This document shows positions 16,990 to 26,092 of a stretch of DNA of 52,916 nt, in pieces. Position 1 is the first letter of the stretch, and the number at the start of each line of letters is the position of its first letter. Under the pieces are notes generated by a model, which searched no databases, was not told the DNA's origin, and saw only the letters and a list, made by a program, of their open reading frames with translations. Source of the DNA: CAXTTV01 sp964247295 (GTDB taxonomy: Bacteria > Chloroflexota > Ktedonobacteria > Ktedonobacterales > Ktedonobacteraceae); the NCBI GenBank assembly GCA_964247295.1, contig CAXTTV010000011.1, forward strand, positions 1-52,916, written 5' to 3'. Both the position numbers and the translations under genes were made by a program.

Positions 16990-18567
16990 ATGGCAAGTAT
17001 CCTTAAAACTGTTGTCTCTCATGCTCAGACCGCGTTCGTCAATGCTCCCTTTACGGACTTCAGCAAGGAAGAGAACCGTAAAGCTCAGGCTGAGGCTTTG
17101 GAGAAGGTTAAAGGTGAGCTGGGACAGACCTACCCTCTGATCATTGGTGGTCAGAAGATTACGTCTCCAGAGATCTTTGACTCGATTAATCCCTCGAAAC
17201 CGGATGAGATAATTGGACATTTCACAAAAGCAACGGCTGAGCAGGTAACACAGGCAATCCAGGCCGCAACCCGGACCTTTGAAAGCTGGAAAAAGGTACC
17301 CGCAACCGAACGAGCGGGATATTTGTTCGCGGCAGCAGAGCTAGTGCGGCAGCGCCGCTTTATTTTTAATGCCTGGATGATCTACGAGGTCGGGAAAAGC
17401 TGGGTTGAGGCCGATGGCGATACAGCCGAGGCGATCGACTTTATGGAGTTCTATGGCCGCGAGATACTGCGTCTGGCTGGTGAGCAACCGATCACAAAGA
17501 TCGCTGGCGAGGATAACGAGCTTCGTTACATTCCTCTGGGCGTGGGTGCGGTCATTCCCCCCTGGAATTTCCCCTTCGCGATTATGGCTGGCATGACCTC
17601 TGCCTCTTTTGTCGCTGGCAATACGGTAATCCTGAAACCAGCTAGTACAGCCCCGACCATCGCATATCAGTTTGTGAAGGTGCTGGAAGAAGTTGGGCTT
17701 CCGGCTGGCGTGGTGAACTATCTGACCGGCTCGGGTGGGACGATCGGTGATACCTTGGTAGATGATCCTCACATTCGCTTTATTGCCTTCACCGGCTCGC
17801 GCGAGGTGGGCCTGCGAATTAATGAGCGGGCAGCGAAACATCAGCCGGGGCAGAAATGGATCAAACGCACAATTTTGGAGATGGGCGGAAAAGATGCGGT
17901 GCTGGTTGATGAGACCGCCGATCTTGACGCCGCCGCCGAAGGAATCGTTTCGTCGGCCTTCGGCTTCCAGGGACAGAAGTGCTCCGCTGGCTCCCGCGCG
18001 ATTATCGCCGCTCCTGTTTACGATCAGGTAGTCCAGAAGGTGCTGGCTCGCGCGCAAAAGTTGACTCAGGGCGATGTGACTAAAGCCGAAACCTACATAG
18101 GTCCGGTAATCGACGAAAATGCCTATAAGAAAATCAATGAATATATTGAGATCGGTAAGGGCGAGGGTCGCCTGATCCTTGGCGGCGGACACCATGAGCC
18201 GGGGTATTTTATCGAGCCCACCATTATCGCTGATGTTGATCCCAAAGCCCGAATCGCTCAAGAGGAGATCTTTGGTCCGGTGCTGGCCCTGATCAAGGCG
18301 CGGGATTTCGAGGATGTGTTGCGGATCGCCAACGATACCGATTATGGTCTAACTGGCGCGCTCTACACCAAACGGCCCGAGCGGATCGAGCAGGCGAAGG
18401 AAGAGTATCACGTCGGGAACCTCTACTTTAATCGAAAATGCACCGGGGCGCTGGTCGGCGTTCATCCCTTTGGCGGCTTCAATATGTCTGGAACCGATTC
18501 TAAGGCTGGTGGCCACGACTACCTGCTGCTCTTCACACAAGCCAAAGCTATCTCGGCGAAAAAATAA
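16990..18567 (+). CDS. pruA: L-glutamate gamma-semialdehyde (delta-1-pyrroline-5-carboxylate) dehydrogenase
   Basis: 525 residues, the length of the Bacillus RocA/PruA branch of the aldehyde dehydrogenase superfamily. It oxidises glutamate semialdehyde to glutamate with NAD+, the second step of proline breakdown. Visible are PWNFPFAIMAGMTSA (cofactor binding), GNTVILKPAS, FTGSREVG, the general-base LEMGGKD, the catalytic cysteine in GQKCSAGSR, and EEIFGPVLAL near the C-terminus. AAAGGGGTGA precedes the ATG. No proline dehydrogenase gene is in the window. An MBL-fold gene follows after 15 bases. Confidence 0.93.
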   Translation: MASILKTVVSHAQTAFVNAPFTDFSKEENRKAQAEALEKVKGELGQTYPLIIGGQKITSPEIFDSINPSKPDEIIGHFTKATAEQVTQAIQAATRTFESWKKVPATERAGYLFAAAELVRQRRFIFNAWMIYEVGKSWVEADGDTAEAIDFMEFYGREILRLAGEQPITKIAGEDNELRYIPLGVGAVIPPWNFPFAIMAGMTSASFVAGNTVILKPASTAPTIAYQFVKVLEEVGLPAGVVNYLTGSGGTIGDTLVDDPHIRFIAFTGSREVGLRINERAAKHQPGQKWIKRTILEMGGKDAVLVDETADLDAAAEGIVSSAFGFQGQKCSAGSRAIIAAPVYDQVVQKVLARAQKLTQGDVTKAETYIGPVIDENAYKKINEYIEIGKGEGRLILGGGHHEPGYFIEPTIIADVDPKARIAQEEIFGPVLALIKARDFEDVLRIANDTDYGLTGALYTKRPERIEQAKEEYHVGNLYFNRKCTGALVGVHPFGGFNMSGTDSKAGGHDYLLLFTQAKAISAKK

Positions 18568-18582
18568 GTAGGAGGACTCTTC

Positions 18583-19515
18583 TTGACTGTAAAGCAACTG
18601 GCTTCAGGTTTGTGGCAGATAGATCTGCCCTTCCTGGGGCAACAGGAGATCATCGGAAGCTACCTGCTGGCGGGATCAGGCGAAGTCGCCCTTATGGATC
18701 CCGGCCCCAGCACAACCATAGAACCGTTGCTGGATGGTATTCGGGAGGCAGGCTTCGCTCCCGAAAATGTGACGCATCTACTGGCAACACATATACATCT
18801 GGATCATGCTGGATCGGTTGGCTCATTAACGAAACGCCTGCCCAATGCGAAGGTGTACGCTCACCATAAGGGCGCGCCTCATCTGCTAGATACCAGTAAG
18901 GTGGTCGCCAGCGCTACCCGCATCTATGGCGATCGGATGCAGATGCTCTGGGGCGAGATTGAGCCCGTTCCCCAGGATCGGCTTCAGGTTCTTTCGGATC
19001 GGGATGAGCTGATGGTCGCGGGGCAGCGAATCGAAATTTATTATGCGCCGGGACATGCTCAGCACCACGTGCTTTTCCTGAATACCGCGACCGGGGATCT
19101 TTTCGCTGGAGATGTAGCCGGGGTGCAACTCCCAGGGGTAAGCTATGTACGCCCTCCTACTCCCCCACCCGATCTGGACCTTGAGGCCTGGATCAGCAGT
19201 TTGAAGCTGGTTCAAGAACTCAATCCAGAAACGCTCTACATGGCCCATTTTGGCGCGACTGGCCCCATCGAAGAGCACTGCGCACAGCTTGAGCAGCGGC
19301 TGATCCATTGGGGAGAGCTGGTGCTTGAAGCTATGCGCCAGGGGAAGGAAGAGGCGGAGATTATCCCGCTTTTCATAGAGCAGACCAACCCGGAACTTCA
19401 GAAGGTCGCTCGCCATCAGGAGGATGCGGAGCGTTACGATATCGCGACCAATTATCCAATGACGGTCCAGGGGTATATACGGTACTGGCGGAAGCAGCAT
19501 CCGGAGAGATTGTAG
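18583..19515 (+). CDS. MBL-fold metallo-hydrolase
   Basis: 310 residues from a TTG start at 18583 with an excellent TAGGAGGA site eight bases upstream. The metal motif THIHLDHAG (about residues 69-77) is complete, followed by GHAQHH, GDVAG and a late MAHFG histidine, so a binuclear zinc centre can form. The layout is like glyoxalase II-type hydrolases with an extra C-terminal helical domain. The substrate cannot be told. It is 15 bases behind the pyrroline-5-carboxylate dehydrogenase gene and so likely co-transcribed with it. Confidence 0.88.
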   Translation: MTVKQLASGLWQIDLPFLGQQEIIGSYLLAGSGEVALMDPGPSTTIEPLLDGIREAGFAPENVTHLLATHIHLDHAGSVGSLTKRLPNAKVYAHHKGAPHLLDTSKVVASATRIYGDRMQMLWGEIEPVPQDRLQVLSDRDELMVAGQRIEIYYAPGHAQHHVLFLNTATGDLFAGDVAGVQLPGVSYVRPPTPPPDLDLEAWISSLKLVQELNPETLYMAHFGATGPIEEHCAQLEQRLIHWGELVLEAMRQGKEEAEIIPLFIEQTNPELQKVARHQEDAERYDIATNYPMTVQGYIRYWRKQHPERL

Positions 19516-19669
19516 ATAAAGGAAACCAAATCGTGCGAGTTCCACCCCAGCCGTAGTGCGGAAACGCCATCGCTGCGCTCGACGGGCCGTCCTACGCCAC
19601 GTACACGGCCCTCTTCGCACCACCATGGGAGACTTCCCTACAAGCCTGGATGTCCTCCAATAACGCTTG

Positions 19670-20503
19670 CTATCCTAAAAGATAGCGTCGGTTCAACTGA
19701 AATACCTCAAGGCTCATCAACATCGGGCGTAGCTCTCCCAACGTCTGAGCAAACAACTTATAGGCCTCATCCTCACCGATAATCGGCGCACAAAAATACT
19801 GACTGGTCGCGAACAGGGCCGCGAAACCGTCCAGAACCTCTTTACGCGGTATATGGTCCAGATTCGATGAAGTGCTCATCTGAAGGTACCCACTGGGCGC
19901 AATCTCGAGAGACGAAAAGGCGGGAAAAGCAGAGGTACAATCATCTAAAATATCTCGTAGAACAGTACCAGCCTCTTTTGGCCCAACCAGATGCGCGACC
20001 GCCATCGAGATCCTCCGGGTCCCCTCTACCAATACCTGCCACTCCATTGGAGTAATCAACTGCTCAGCGTTGGCAAGAAAAGCTTCAGCCTCAATAACCG
20101 TGGGAACTTTGTTGGATGCCAGAACGCCACGCCTCTGCCAGTAAGCCAGAAGGTCATCAAATTGCTGTACCTGCTCCTCACTCAAGCTTTCAGCAACCTG
20201 GGCTCCTCCACGTTCAAAACGTACGGTTCCCTGACTCCAGGTTTTCAGATCATTCAAAGTGGCAAGCACCTCCCCTCGATTCCCTACAATATGAGCCAGC
20301 TTGCCATAACGAAAATAAAGGTGTGCGACACCCAACCGATTGGCATTCCGTAGGGTCAGGCGTCCAAACGCCTTTGACCGACGAATGCTATACATCACAT
20401 TCGAGAGCTCATACAGCGATCCTTGCCATTGAGAGCTCTGTGCATTGGTGGGAGGGACCGGAGCCAAAGTAAGTGCCACCTTCTTTAGAGTATGCGCGAA
20501 CAT
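19670..20503 (-). CDS. DUF4388-like domain protein
   Basis: 277 residues. The first ~110 residues follow the DUF4388/PatA pattern: GSLYELSNVMYSIRRSKAFG, RLTLRNA, VAHLYFRYGKLAHIVGN, and GTVRFERG. The second half is helical (ITPMEWQVLVEGTRRIS, then a C-terminal LRPMLMSLEVFQLNRRY) and may mediate dimerisation. The ATG at 20501-20503 has no strong ribosome-binding site, so the start is provisional. A GCTATC-GATAGC hairpin overlaps the stop codon (19669-19686) but lacks a T-run. It could act in signalling or surface motility, but the neighbours do not decide. Confidence 0.6.
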   Translation of the reverse strand: MFAHTLKKVALTLAPVPPTNAQSSQWQGSLYELSNVMYSIRRSKAFGRLTLRNANRLGVAHLYFRYGKLAHIVGNRGEVLATLNDLKTWSQGTVRFERGGAQVAESLSEEQVQQFDDLLAYWQRRGVLASNKVPTVIEAEAFLANAEQLITPMEWQVLVEGTRRISMAVAHLVGPKEAGTVLRDILDDCTSAFPAFSSLEIAPSGYLQMSTSSNLDHIPRKEVLDGFAALFATSQYFCAPIIGEDEAYKLFAQTLGELRPMLMSLEVFQLNRRYLLG

Positions 20504-20591
20504 ACGAACAAAATACTTTTCTCTTTCCTTGTTCCATAATAAAGAGAAGCATCAATTCTTGTCAAGCCTGAATTCTTCTAAAGGAGAGGTA

Positions 20592-21194
20592 CTATTCCTT
20601 TTGAGTGGAAGCAATCACGGTCTTTTCCTGACAAGAAACGCACAAGCCAATCAGCTCTCCATCAATCTCCTGAACATCGGTCAGCCGCCGCGCACATCGG
20701 CACACATACCCGTGAGGACGAGCGGGATTTCCCAAAACTAATGTATACGCCGGAACATTTTTGGACACCACTGAGCCCGCGCCAATCAGGGCAAACTCGC
20801 CAATGGTAATCCCACAGACAATCACTGAACCCGCGCCAATCGAGGCTCCATAGTGCACATGTGTGGGTGTGATATGCCAGTCATCAGCGCTTTTCAGCTC
20901 TCCTGAAAGGGTGATGGCACGCGGGTACAGATCGTTGGTGAAACAGACGTGGGGTCCAATGAAAACGCCATCCTCGATGGCTACTCCCTCAAAAATCGAG
21001 CTGTGGTTCTGGATTTTGACGCGCGAGCCGATCTGCACGCCCGTGTCAATGTAAACACCTTTGCCAATATTGCAGTTCTCGCCGATCCGCGCCAGCTCAC
21101 GCACTTGCACATCTCGCCAGATACGCGTGCCGTCCCCAACCTGGGCCTCGGGCGAAACTTCGGCTCGGGGATGAATAAAAGCTTGCTCACTCAT
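20592..21194 (-). CDS. Left-handed beta-helix N-acetyltransferase, WlbB-like
   Basis: 200 residues from ATG at 21192-21194 with AGAGGAG upstream; the longer frame from 21239 has no site. Hexapeptide repeats cover most of it (VSPEAQVGDGTRIW, IGENCNIGKGVYIDTGVQIG, VAIEDGVFIGPHVCFTNDLYPR, ITIGEFALIGAGSVV). The FTNDLYPR block and the following loop are typical of WlbB/QdtC-type enzymes that acetylate the 3-amino group of UDP- or dTDP-amino sugars. A C-terminal CRCARRL...CVSC cluster may bind zinc, as in some relatives. Partner enzymes of the same pathway are at 40421-42583. Confidence 0.85.
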   Translation of the reverse strand: MSEQAFIHPRAEVSPEAQVGDGTRIWRDVQVRELARIGENCNIGKGVYIDTGVQIGSRVKIQNHSSIFEGVAIEDGVFIGPHVCFTNDLYPRAITLSGELKSADDWHITPTHVHYGASIGAGSVIVCGITIGEFALIGAGSVVSKNVPAYTLVLGNPARPHGYVCRCARRLTDVQEIDGELIGLCVSCQEKTVIASTQKE

Positions 21195-21408
21195 AACGAC
21201 TTTCTCCTCTTCTTTATAATAATGAAAACAATAACACAACCGGCTCTCACCGTCGCGCTTCCTTCCTCTACCAACAATCTACCATAAATCACACGGATTT
21301 AAGACTCTGCCATGACATGCTATATAAGAAGAATTGCGATCCGTCCTCCCAGGCCAACCCATTTGGGAGCTCTGCCTGCAAATATGCCTCACGGAAGGTA
21401 ACCATTCA

Positions 21409-22743
21409 ATGAATCTGGTTTCGTTCTCTATTAAAACTAAGGGATTGCATAACTTTACTCGGCGGCTCTGGACAGTCTTCAGCCGCTTCGGCTTTACTGA
21501 GAAACAGACGCGGCAGGCACTGTTCTCGGTAGTTGATGCTCTCCATCAATACGATGCTTCCCCTACCTTTTTTATTCCGGCAATTGTCCTGCAACGACAC
21601 TCAAAACTGATTAATCAAGTTCAGCAACAGCGGGCGGAAATCGGCATTCACGGCTATGTTCACAATGACTACCGTACCCTGAATAGACAGCAACAGTTTG
21701 ATCAAACAAAAGAAGCGACGAGAGTTTTCAAACAATCAAAGATCCGCTTCCAGGGATTTCGCAATCCCTACCTGGGCTGGACCCCTGAATCTGTTGGTGT
21801 GTTTAACCAGCTCGGCTTTACCTATGATAGCAACGAGGCTGTGCTCCACGATGTAATCGATGTGGACCATCTGGACCCCATGATACGCAGCGGCTACGAA
21901 AAGTCAATGAAGCTTTTCCAGGCACTTCCCTGCACCGCCTATGCCCTCCTACCCCATGTTGAGGATCATCTGATCCGCATTCCGACCAGTATCCCTGACG
22001 ATGAGATTCTTTTTGATCGTCTGCGAATGACTGATGTCCGAAACGTTGCTTGTACCTGGAAACAAGTCATGCAGCGCGTCTACAATCTAGGCGGAATTTA
22101 CGTGCTAAATCTGCATCCCGAGCGGGCGCTGATCTGCCAGAAAGCCCTGAAAGATTTGCTGGCCTACGCCGCGAATCTCCCCCGTGGGACCTGGATTAGT
22201 GATTTGAATACGGTCGCCGAATGGTGGCTGGCCCGCCAGAATTTCCGCTTTGAGATCCAGCCGACTGGAGAGCAGTGCTGGGAAATTAAGGCCTACTGCC
22301 AACCCGAGGCGACGATCCTCGCCCATCGCCTGGAAGTTGAAGATCAGCCGACCACCCCCTGGAATGATCGGGATCGCCAGGTACAGGCAAAAAAATTTAG
22401 CGTGAGAGCAGCGCAACGCCCCTGTATAGGTTTATCGGCAGCCTCATCCCAACAGGTAGAGGATCTCCTTAAACAACTGGGCTATGCCTTCGAACGCTGT
22501 GAGATCTCACAGGCCAGCGACTACGCCCTTTTTATCGACGAACCTCAAAGCCCTGGTGAAAGCCGGGTAAAACAAATCAAGATGGGTGAAACTCTGCTCC
22601 AAAAGATTCAGCAGACAGAGGCTCCACTTCTCTCCTTCGGCCCATGGCCTGAGGGCAAAAGGGCCGCCCTCTCAATCACCGGAGATATCGACTCCATCAC
22701 CATTCAGGACTTCTTTCTCCGCATTCTAGAAGTCAGTCGCTAA
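21409..22743 (+). CDS. Polysaccharide deacetylase family protein
   Basis: 444 residues from ATG at 21409, with GGAAGGT nine bases upstream; the in-frame ATG at 21334 has no site. The NodB-like domain occupies the first ~290 residues: FFIPAIVLQRH, the GIHGYVHNDY metal-binding histidines, FRNPYLGW, FTYDSNEAV, and LNLHPER with the catalytic histidine. Such enzymes remove acetyl groups from N-acetylhexosamines. The C-terminal ~150 residues form a separate alpha/beta part ending in KRAALSITGDIDSITIQDF, a tail seen in relatives but of unknown role. It stands divergent from the WlbB-like gene at the edge of the exopolysaccharide locus. Confidence 0.85.
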   Translation: MNLVSFSIKTKGLHNFTRRLWTVFSRFGFTEKQTRQALFSVVDALHQYDASPTFFIPAIVLQRHSKLINQVQQQRAEIGIHGYVHNDYRTLNRQQQFDQTKEATRVFKQSKIRFQGFRNPYLGWTPESVGVFNQLGFTYDSNEAVLHDVIDVDHLDPMIRSGYEKSMKLFQALPCTAYALLPHVEDHLIRIPTSIPDDEILFDRLRMTDVRNVACTWKQVMQRVYNLGGIYVLNLHPERALICQKALKDLLAYAANLPRGTWISDLNTVAEWWLARQNFRFEIQPTGEQCWEIKAYCQPEATILAHRLEVEDQPTTPWNDRDRQVQAKKFSVRAAQRPCIGLSAASSQQVEDLLKQLGYAFERCEISQASDYALFIDEPQSPGESRVKQIKMGETLLQKIQQTEAPLLSFGPWPEGKRAALSITGDIDSITIQDFFLRILEVSR

Positions 22744-22763
22744 ATCCCCAAATAAAAGCGAAA

Positions 22764-22787
22764 GAGGCGGCCCGTTTGGGCCGCCAT
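22764..22787 (+). terminator. Hairpin downstream of the deacetylase gene
   Basis: GGCGGCCC (22766-22773), loop GTTT, GGGCCGCC (22778-22785). Very stable, 23 bases past the stop, but no T-run follows, so termination is probable rather than certain. Confidence 0.55.
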
Positions 22788-22901
22788 AGGCATCAGCTAC
22801 ACACCCATATGTCTCTTTAGGGAGGTAGTGGAGAGCGACGATCATCACAAGCAGTTTTACATGCATTTTATAGAGAACACATATAAAGTATTTTGCAGTC
22901 C

Positions 22902-23141
22902 TCATCGGGGATCATCATTTTTGTCTGGGAGATGGTCCTTTATTGCTTCGTACACCCAGGGCATTAATAATATAACGCAAATTAACGGAATATAGTAAAA
23001 AAACAGCAACACACCTCTATAAGTCCAAGATGTAAAAAAGTAGACATACCCTACAATAATCGCGAGAATAACAGCTATAACAAATGCAAGAATTCTCCAT
23101 CGTAAAGATTTTGCTTTTTGTTGATCGGCTTGTGTTTGCAT
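22902..23141 (-). CDS. Small two-helix membrane protein
   Basis: 79 residues, ATG at 23139-23141 with AAGGAG five bases upstream, so expression is credible. Two hydrophobic segments: WRILAFVIAVILAIIVGYVY (about 15-34) and VLLFFYYIPLICVILLMP (about 44-61). The N-terminus is polar and the C-terminus acidic (DHLPDKNDDPR). I do not recognise the family. It lies between the deacetylase and the glycosyltransferase operon, but as a separate unit. Confidence 0.6.
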   Translation of the reverse strand: MQTQADQQKAKSLRWRILAFVIAVILAIIVGYVYFFTSWTYRGVLLFFYYIPLICVILLMPWVYEAIKDHLPDKNDDPR

Positions 23142-23584
23142 CCTTGCTCCTTTTAAGTTTTAGAATCCCAGATCTTCTCAATGCTGCCAGGCTCCACTTA
23201 TTGTACTATGTTCGACAGTTTATTTCAAACCCATTTACATTTTTTTCGACAGAAATATTTTTCAATGCTATACTGTGTAATACCAACAAATTGTGCTCAG
23301 GTCAGCTAAACGCAAGCAGTATCCTGGATACACTTTTTTAAGCTCTCTAAAAGCTGGACTTAAGTCTTCTCTTGATGTCTGTAACCTATAGAAACGGTTG
23401 ACAACCGATTGACGTATGTCTTGCCACTTTTTAGAGAACTACCTTGTATCTACTTTCCTATATAGTAGAATCATTCGCCGATTAAGGCTGATTTTCCAGC
23501 AAGAAAAAATTCTGTAAAGATGACGATACTGGTGAGAAAAATCCCGATATATCGTTAATGAATCAGGACCATTTTTGATCAGAA
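23142..23584. other. Intergenic region with a possible plus-strand promoter
   Basis: About 440 bases without a gene. CGGTTG-A-CAACCG (near 23395-23407) is a small dyad overlapping a TTGACA. TTGTAT (23444-23449) and TAGAAT (23466-23471) are 16 bases apart and could be a plus-strand promoter; a hairpin plus TTTT follows at 23585-23610, leaving room for a ~135-base RNA. No other support. Confidence 0.3.
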
Positions 23585-23612
23585 GGGGTGGCCCATAGAG
23601 CCGCCCCTTTTG
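23583..23612. terminator. Bidirectional-looking hairpin at the end of the glycosyltransferase operon
   Basis: GGGGTGGC (23585-23592) pairs with GCCGCCCC (23600-23607), one G-T pair. TTTT follows on the plus strand; on the minus strand the tail is CTTCTGATC, which is weak. It lies 10 bases past the stop of the gene ending at 23617. Confidence 0.6.
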
Positions 23613-23616
23613 ATTG

Positions 23617-24834
23617 TCAGGCTAGCGCCTTTTGCGCCTGCTCGCTCTGTTTGAGATCAATCACCACCTGATGATAGCGGGTCGCCATTTTTTCCCAGGC
23701 AAAGGGCGCGTAATCCTCTAGCGCGCACTTGACCATCCGCTCTCGCTTCTCCGGATGCCAGTATAGATCCACTATCGCCTCAACAAAGGTGTCCAGTTGG
23801 TTGGGATCACAGAACGCGACTGACTCCGGGCGAAACATCGAGCGGATCGCAGGGGTATCGGAGGCGATAATCGGTTGGCACATCCAGGCGTACTCATAGG
23901 CCTTCGTCGGCAGAATCAGATCCATAAATTGATTGTGACGATAGGGAATGATGCCGACATCACCATGCACCACAAAGTTTACTATCTCCTCCGAAGGGCA
24001 GATAGGGATAAATTTCAGCCGATCAGACACACCACACACGTGCGCAACCTCTTTCAAGTGCTCGACCATCTCACCCCGCCCCATCAAGTCCAGCCGGAGA
24101 TGAGGCGCTCGTGGAAGGGCCTGAGCCATAGCCTGGATCGCCAGTTCCAGTCCGTTGCGCTCGGCTAGAGTCCCATGGTACATCAGGATCAACGGGTTCT
24201 CTTCTGTCGGCTCCTTTTTAATGGCTGGCGGACGGCGATCCGTCGGGAATAGATCGGGATCGGCACTATTGAGAATGCTGATCAACTTTTTATGAGGCAC
24301 GCCGCGTTTCAACAACAACTCTTCAAAAGGCCAGCCCACCGTAATCACGTAATCGGCATACGCGACTGAAACTTTCTCCTGGATAGTCGCCAGCCAGGTC
24401 ACCAGGGGGCGGGCACGACGACTGGCTTTGGTTGCCATCAGCTCTGGCGAAACGTCCTGCACCTCCAGGATCGTCTTCGCTCCCAATAATTTGGGGATGA
24501 GAGATGCGAAGATTAAAAAATCAGGCATATTGTGGACATGCACAATATCGTAGCGCTTTTTAAGATGCATACGAGACAGGTGAAAACCAGACAGGATCAT
24601 AAACCAGAGCCAGTCCAAGACTGTCCAGAGAAGCGGTCGACCAAAGCCGCGATCCATCGGCAGACGGTAGGTACGAACTCCACTACAGATCTCAAATGGT
24701 CGCTCGCCCTTTGTGCGAAGACAAAAAACATCAACCTCAAATCCAGCATCCAGAGCAGCCTCAGACATCCGTCGAACCAGCGGATCTGCTGGATACCAAT
24801 CAAAACTTACCATAGCGATGCGTATCGTGGGCAT
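23617..24834 (-). CDS. Glycosyltransferase, GT4-like (GT-B fold)
   Basis: 405 residues, ATG at 24832-24834 after GGAGGAAA. The N-terminal domain starts IRIAMVSFDWYPADPLVRRMSEAA and includes VDVFCLR and YDIVHVHNMPDFLI. The nucleotide-sugar side has LILMYHGTLAERNGLELAIQAMAQA, LMGRGEM, and the E-x7-E region KAYEYAWMCQPIIASDTPAI. It transfers a sugar from a nucleotide donor to a lipid-linked intermediate on the cytoplasmic face. Last gene of the minus-strand operon, 21 bases after its neighbour. Confidence 0.9.
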   Translation of the reverse strand: MPTIRIAMVSFDWYPADPLVRRMSEAALDAGFEVDVFCLRTKGERPFEICSGVRTYRLPMDRGFGRPLLWTVLDWLWFMILSGFHLSRMHLKKRYDIVHVHNMPDFLIFASLIPKLLGAKTILEVQDVSPELMATKASRRARPLVTWLATIQEKVSVAYADYVITVGWPFEELLLKRGVPHKKLISILNSADPDLFPTDRRPPAIKKEPTEENPLILMYHGTLAERNGLELAIQAMAQALPRAPHLRLDLMGRGEMVEHLKEVAHVCGVSDRLKFIPICPSEEIVNFVVHGDVGIIPYRHNQFMDLILPTKAYEYAWMCQPIIASDTPAIRSMFRPESVAFCDPNQLDTFVEAIVDLYWHPEKRERMVKCALEDYAPFAWEKMATRYHQVVIDLKQSEQAQKALA

Positions 24835-24855
24835 AGACTTTTATTTCCTCCCTAT

Positions 24856-26076
24856 TTAAACTCCACGACTTGTACGGACCCAATTCTGCTGCTTCTTACT
24901 ACGGTTCACGACCAGCACGACCCACAGTTTCCAGAGCATAAAACCAGGGGCGCTCAACAAAGCTCGATAGGTCGCCAGGGGTGGACGTAGCACAAGGAAA
25001 GCGGTTCCCAGATACATCCCCAGCCCCAACAACATCACCAGACCCAGAAAGATCGCTGGCGAGAACATCAATAGCAGCGAGACCAGCAGCAATCCTAGCG
25101 TTCCCCCAGCCAGAATTGAGAGCGGCGGGGTAATAAACTCCATTAGAGCCTCCAGCCGCATAAAATCTCGCTGGCGGAGACCCGCCTTTAATAGCGCCAT
25201 AGAGGTGGCGAAGCCGCTACGCTGACCCTGTGAAGACTCCCAACGGATATCCTGTGTACGCATCTGCTCAAAACTGGTAGGCATCACAGAGCGCACTTCC
25301 GCGTCCGGTACATACTCAACCCGGTTGCCATGTTCCACCAGATTCAGGTAATACTCATAGTCTTCCGCCAGTCCATAGGCACGCCAGGGGTACTTTTGTA
25401 GGATCTCATGGGTCAGACAGATCCCGCAGCCGGTCAACGGAGAGGAGCCGCCGATAGCATTCCGCCCCAGCGGACGTACATGGTTTACAAGCGTCATTGA
25501 GATCCAGCGGAGCGCGGTACTGGCCGAGTCATACATATTTAGAACGTTGTTTTGGGCTTGAAGCGCCTGCACACCCTGATTAAGCTTCTGAGCATAACGA
25601 TGCAAAAGATCGGGACGAACCACAGCATCAGCATCCAAAATCACATACGCGGTATACTCCGCTCCCTCATCGCGGAGATTCTGAAACATCCATTCCAGGG
25701 CATACCCCTTGGCGCGTTTCCGGTCGTCAAAGCGCTCATAGACGCGGAGATTCTGTCCAGGCATCGAGTTTCGAGCCAGGGTCGCCGTTGCATCGGTACA
25801 GTTGTCCGCGATTACATATATCATATAAAGATCTTTAGGATATTTCAGCAGAGACAGGCTCTTGAGCAACGTACCCAGGATTACCTCTTCGTTATGGGCA
25901 GGGATTAGAATCGCGAAACGCGGCCAGGAAGTAAGCTCAGGTAGCTTATCCGATGACGAACGACGCAGAGACTTCGCGATCGCCGCAACCGAGATCACGA
26001 CCAGGTACAGAATTGGCAAGGCCAGCACACATTCGGTTATAAGCAATAGTGAGCGCAACAAAGTTATCAACTGCAT
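24856..26076 (-). CDS. Membrane glycosyltransferase, family 2
   Basis: 406 residues, ATG at 26074-26076 after GAGAGG. An N-terminal membrane helix (LLITECVLALPILYLVVISV) precedes the GT-A domain: FAILIPAHNEEVILGTLL, VIADNCTDAT, DADAVVRPD (DxD-type), TGCGICL, AEDYEYYLNLVE and TQDIRWESSQGQR, a variant of the Q/RxxRW motif. At least two helices follow near the C-terminus. This is the layout of processive or polyprenyl-linked family 2 enzymes of the cellulose/hyaluronan synthase kind. It is 16 bases after the GT4 gene. Confidence 0.9.
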   Translation of the reverse strand: MQLITLLRSLLLITECVLALPILYLVVISVAAIAKSLRRSSSDKLPELTSWPRFAILIPAHNEEVILGTLLKSLSLLKYPKDLYMIYVIADNCTDATATLARNSMPGQNLRVYERFDDRKRAKGYALEWMFQNLRDEGAEYTAYVILDADAVVRPDLLHRYAQKLNQGVQALQAQNNVLNMYDSASTALRWISMTLVNHVRPLGRNAIGGSSPLTGCGICLTHEILQKYPWRAYGLAEDYEYYLNLVEHGNRVEYVPDAEVRSVMPTSFEQMRTQDIRWESSQGQRSGFATSMALLKAGLRQRDFMRLEALMEFITPPLSILAGGTLGLLLVSLLLMFSPAIFLGLVMLLGLGMYLGTAFLVLRPPLATYRALLSAPGFMLWKLWVVLVVNRSKKQQNWVRTSRGV

Positions 26077-26092
26077 TCTCTCAACCTCTCCA

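Noticed and set aside
17341..18261. 306-residue minus-strand frame
   Set aside because: Lies inside the dehydrogenase gene; no domain and no ribosome-binding site.
18886..19626. 246-residue minus-strand frame
   Set aside because: Antisense to the MBL-fold hydrolase gene.
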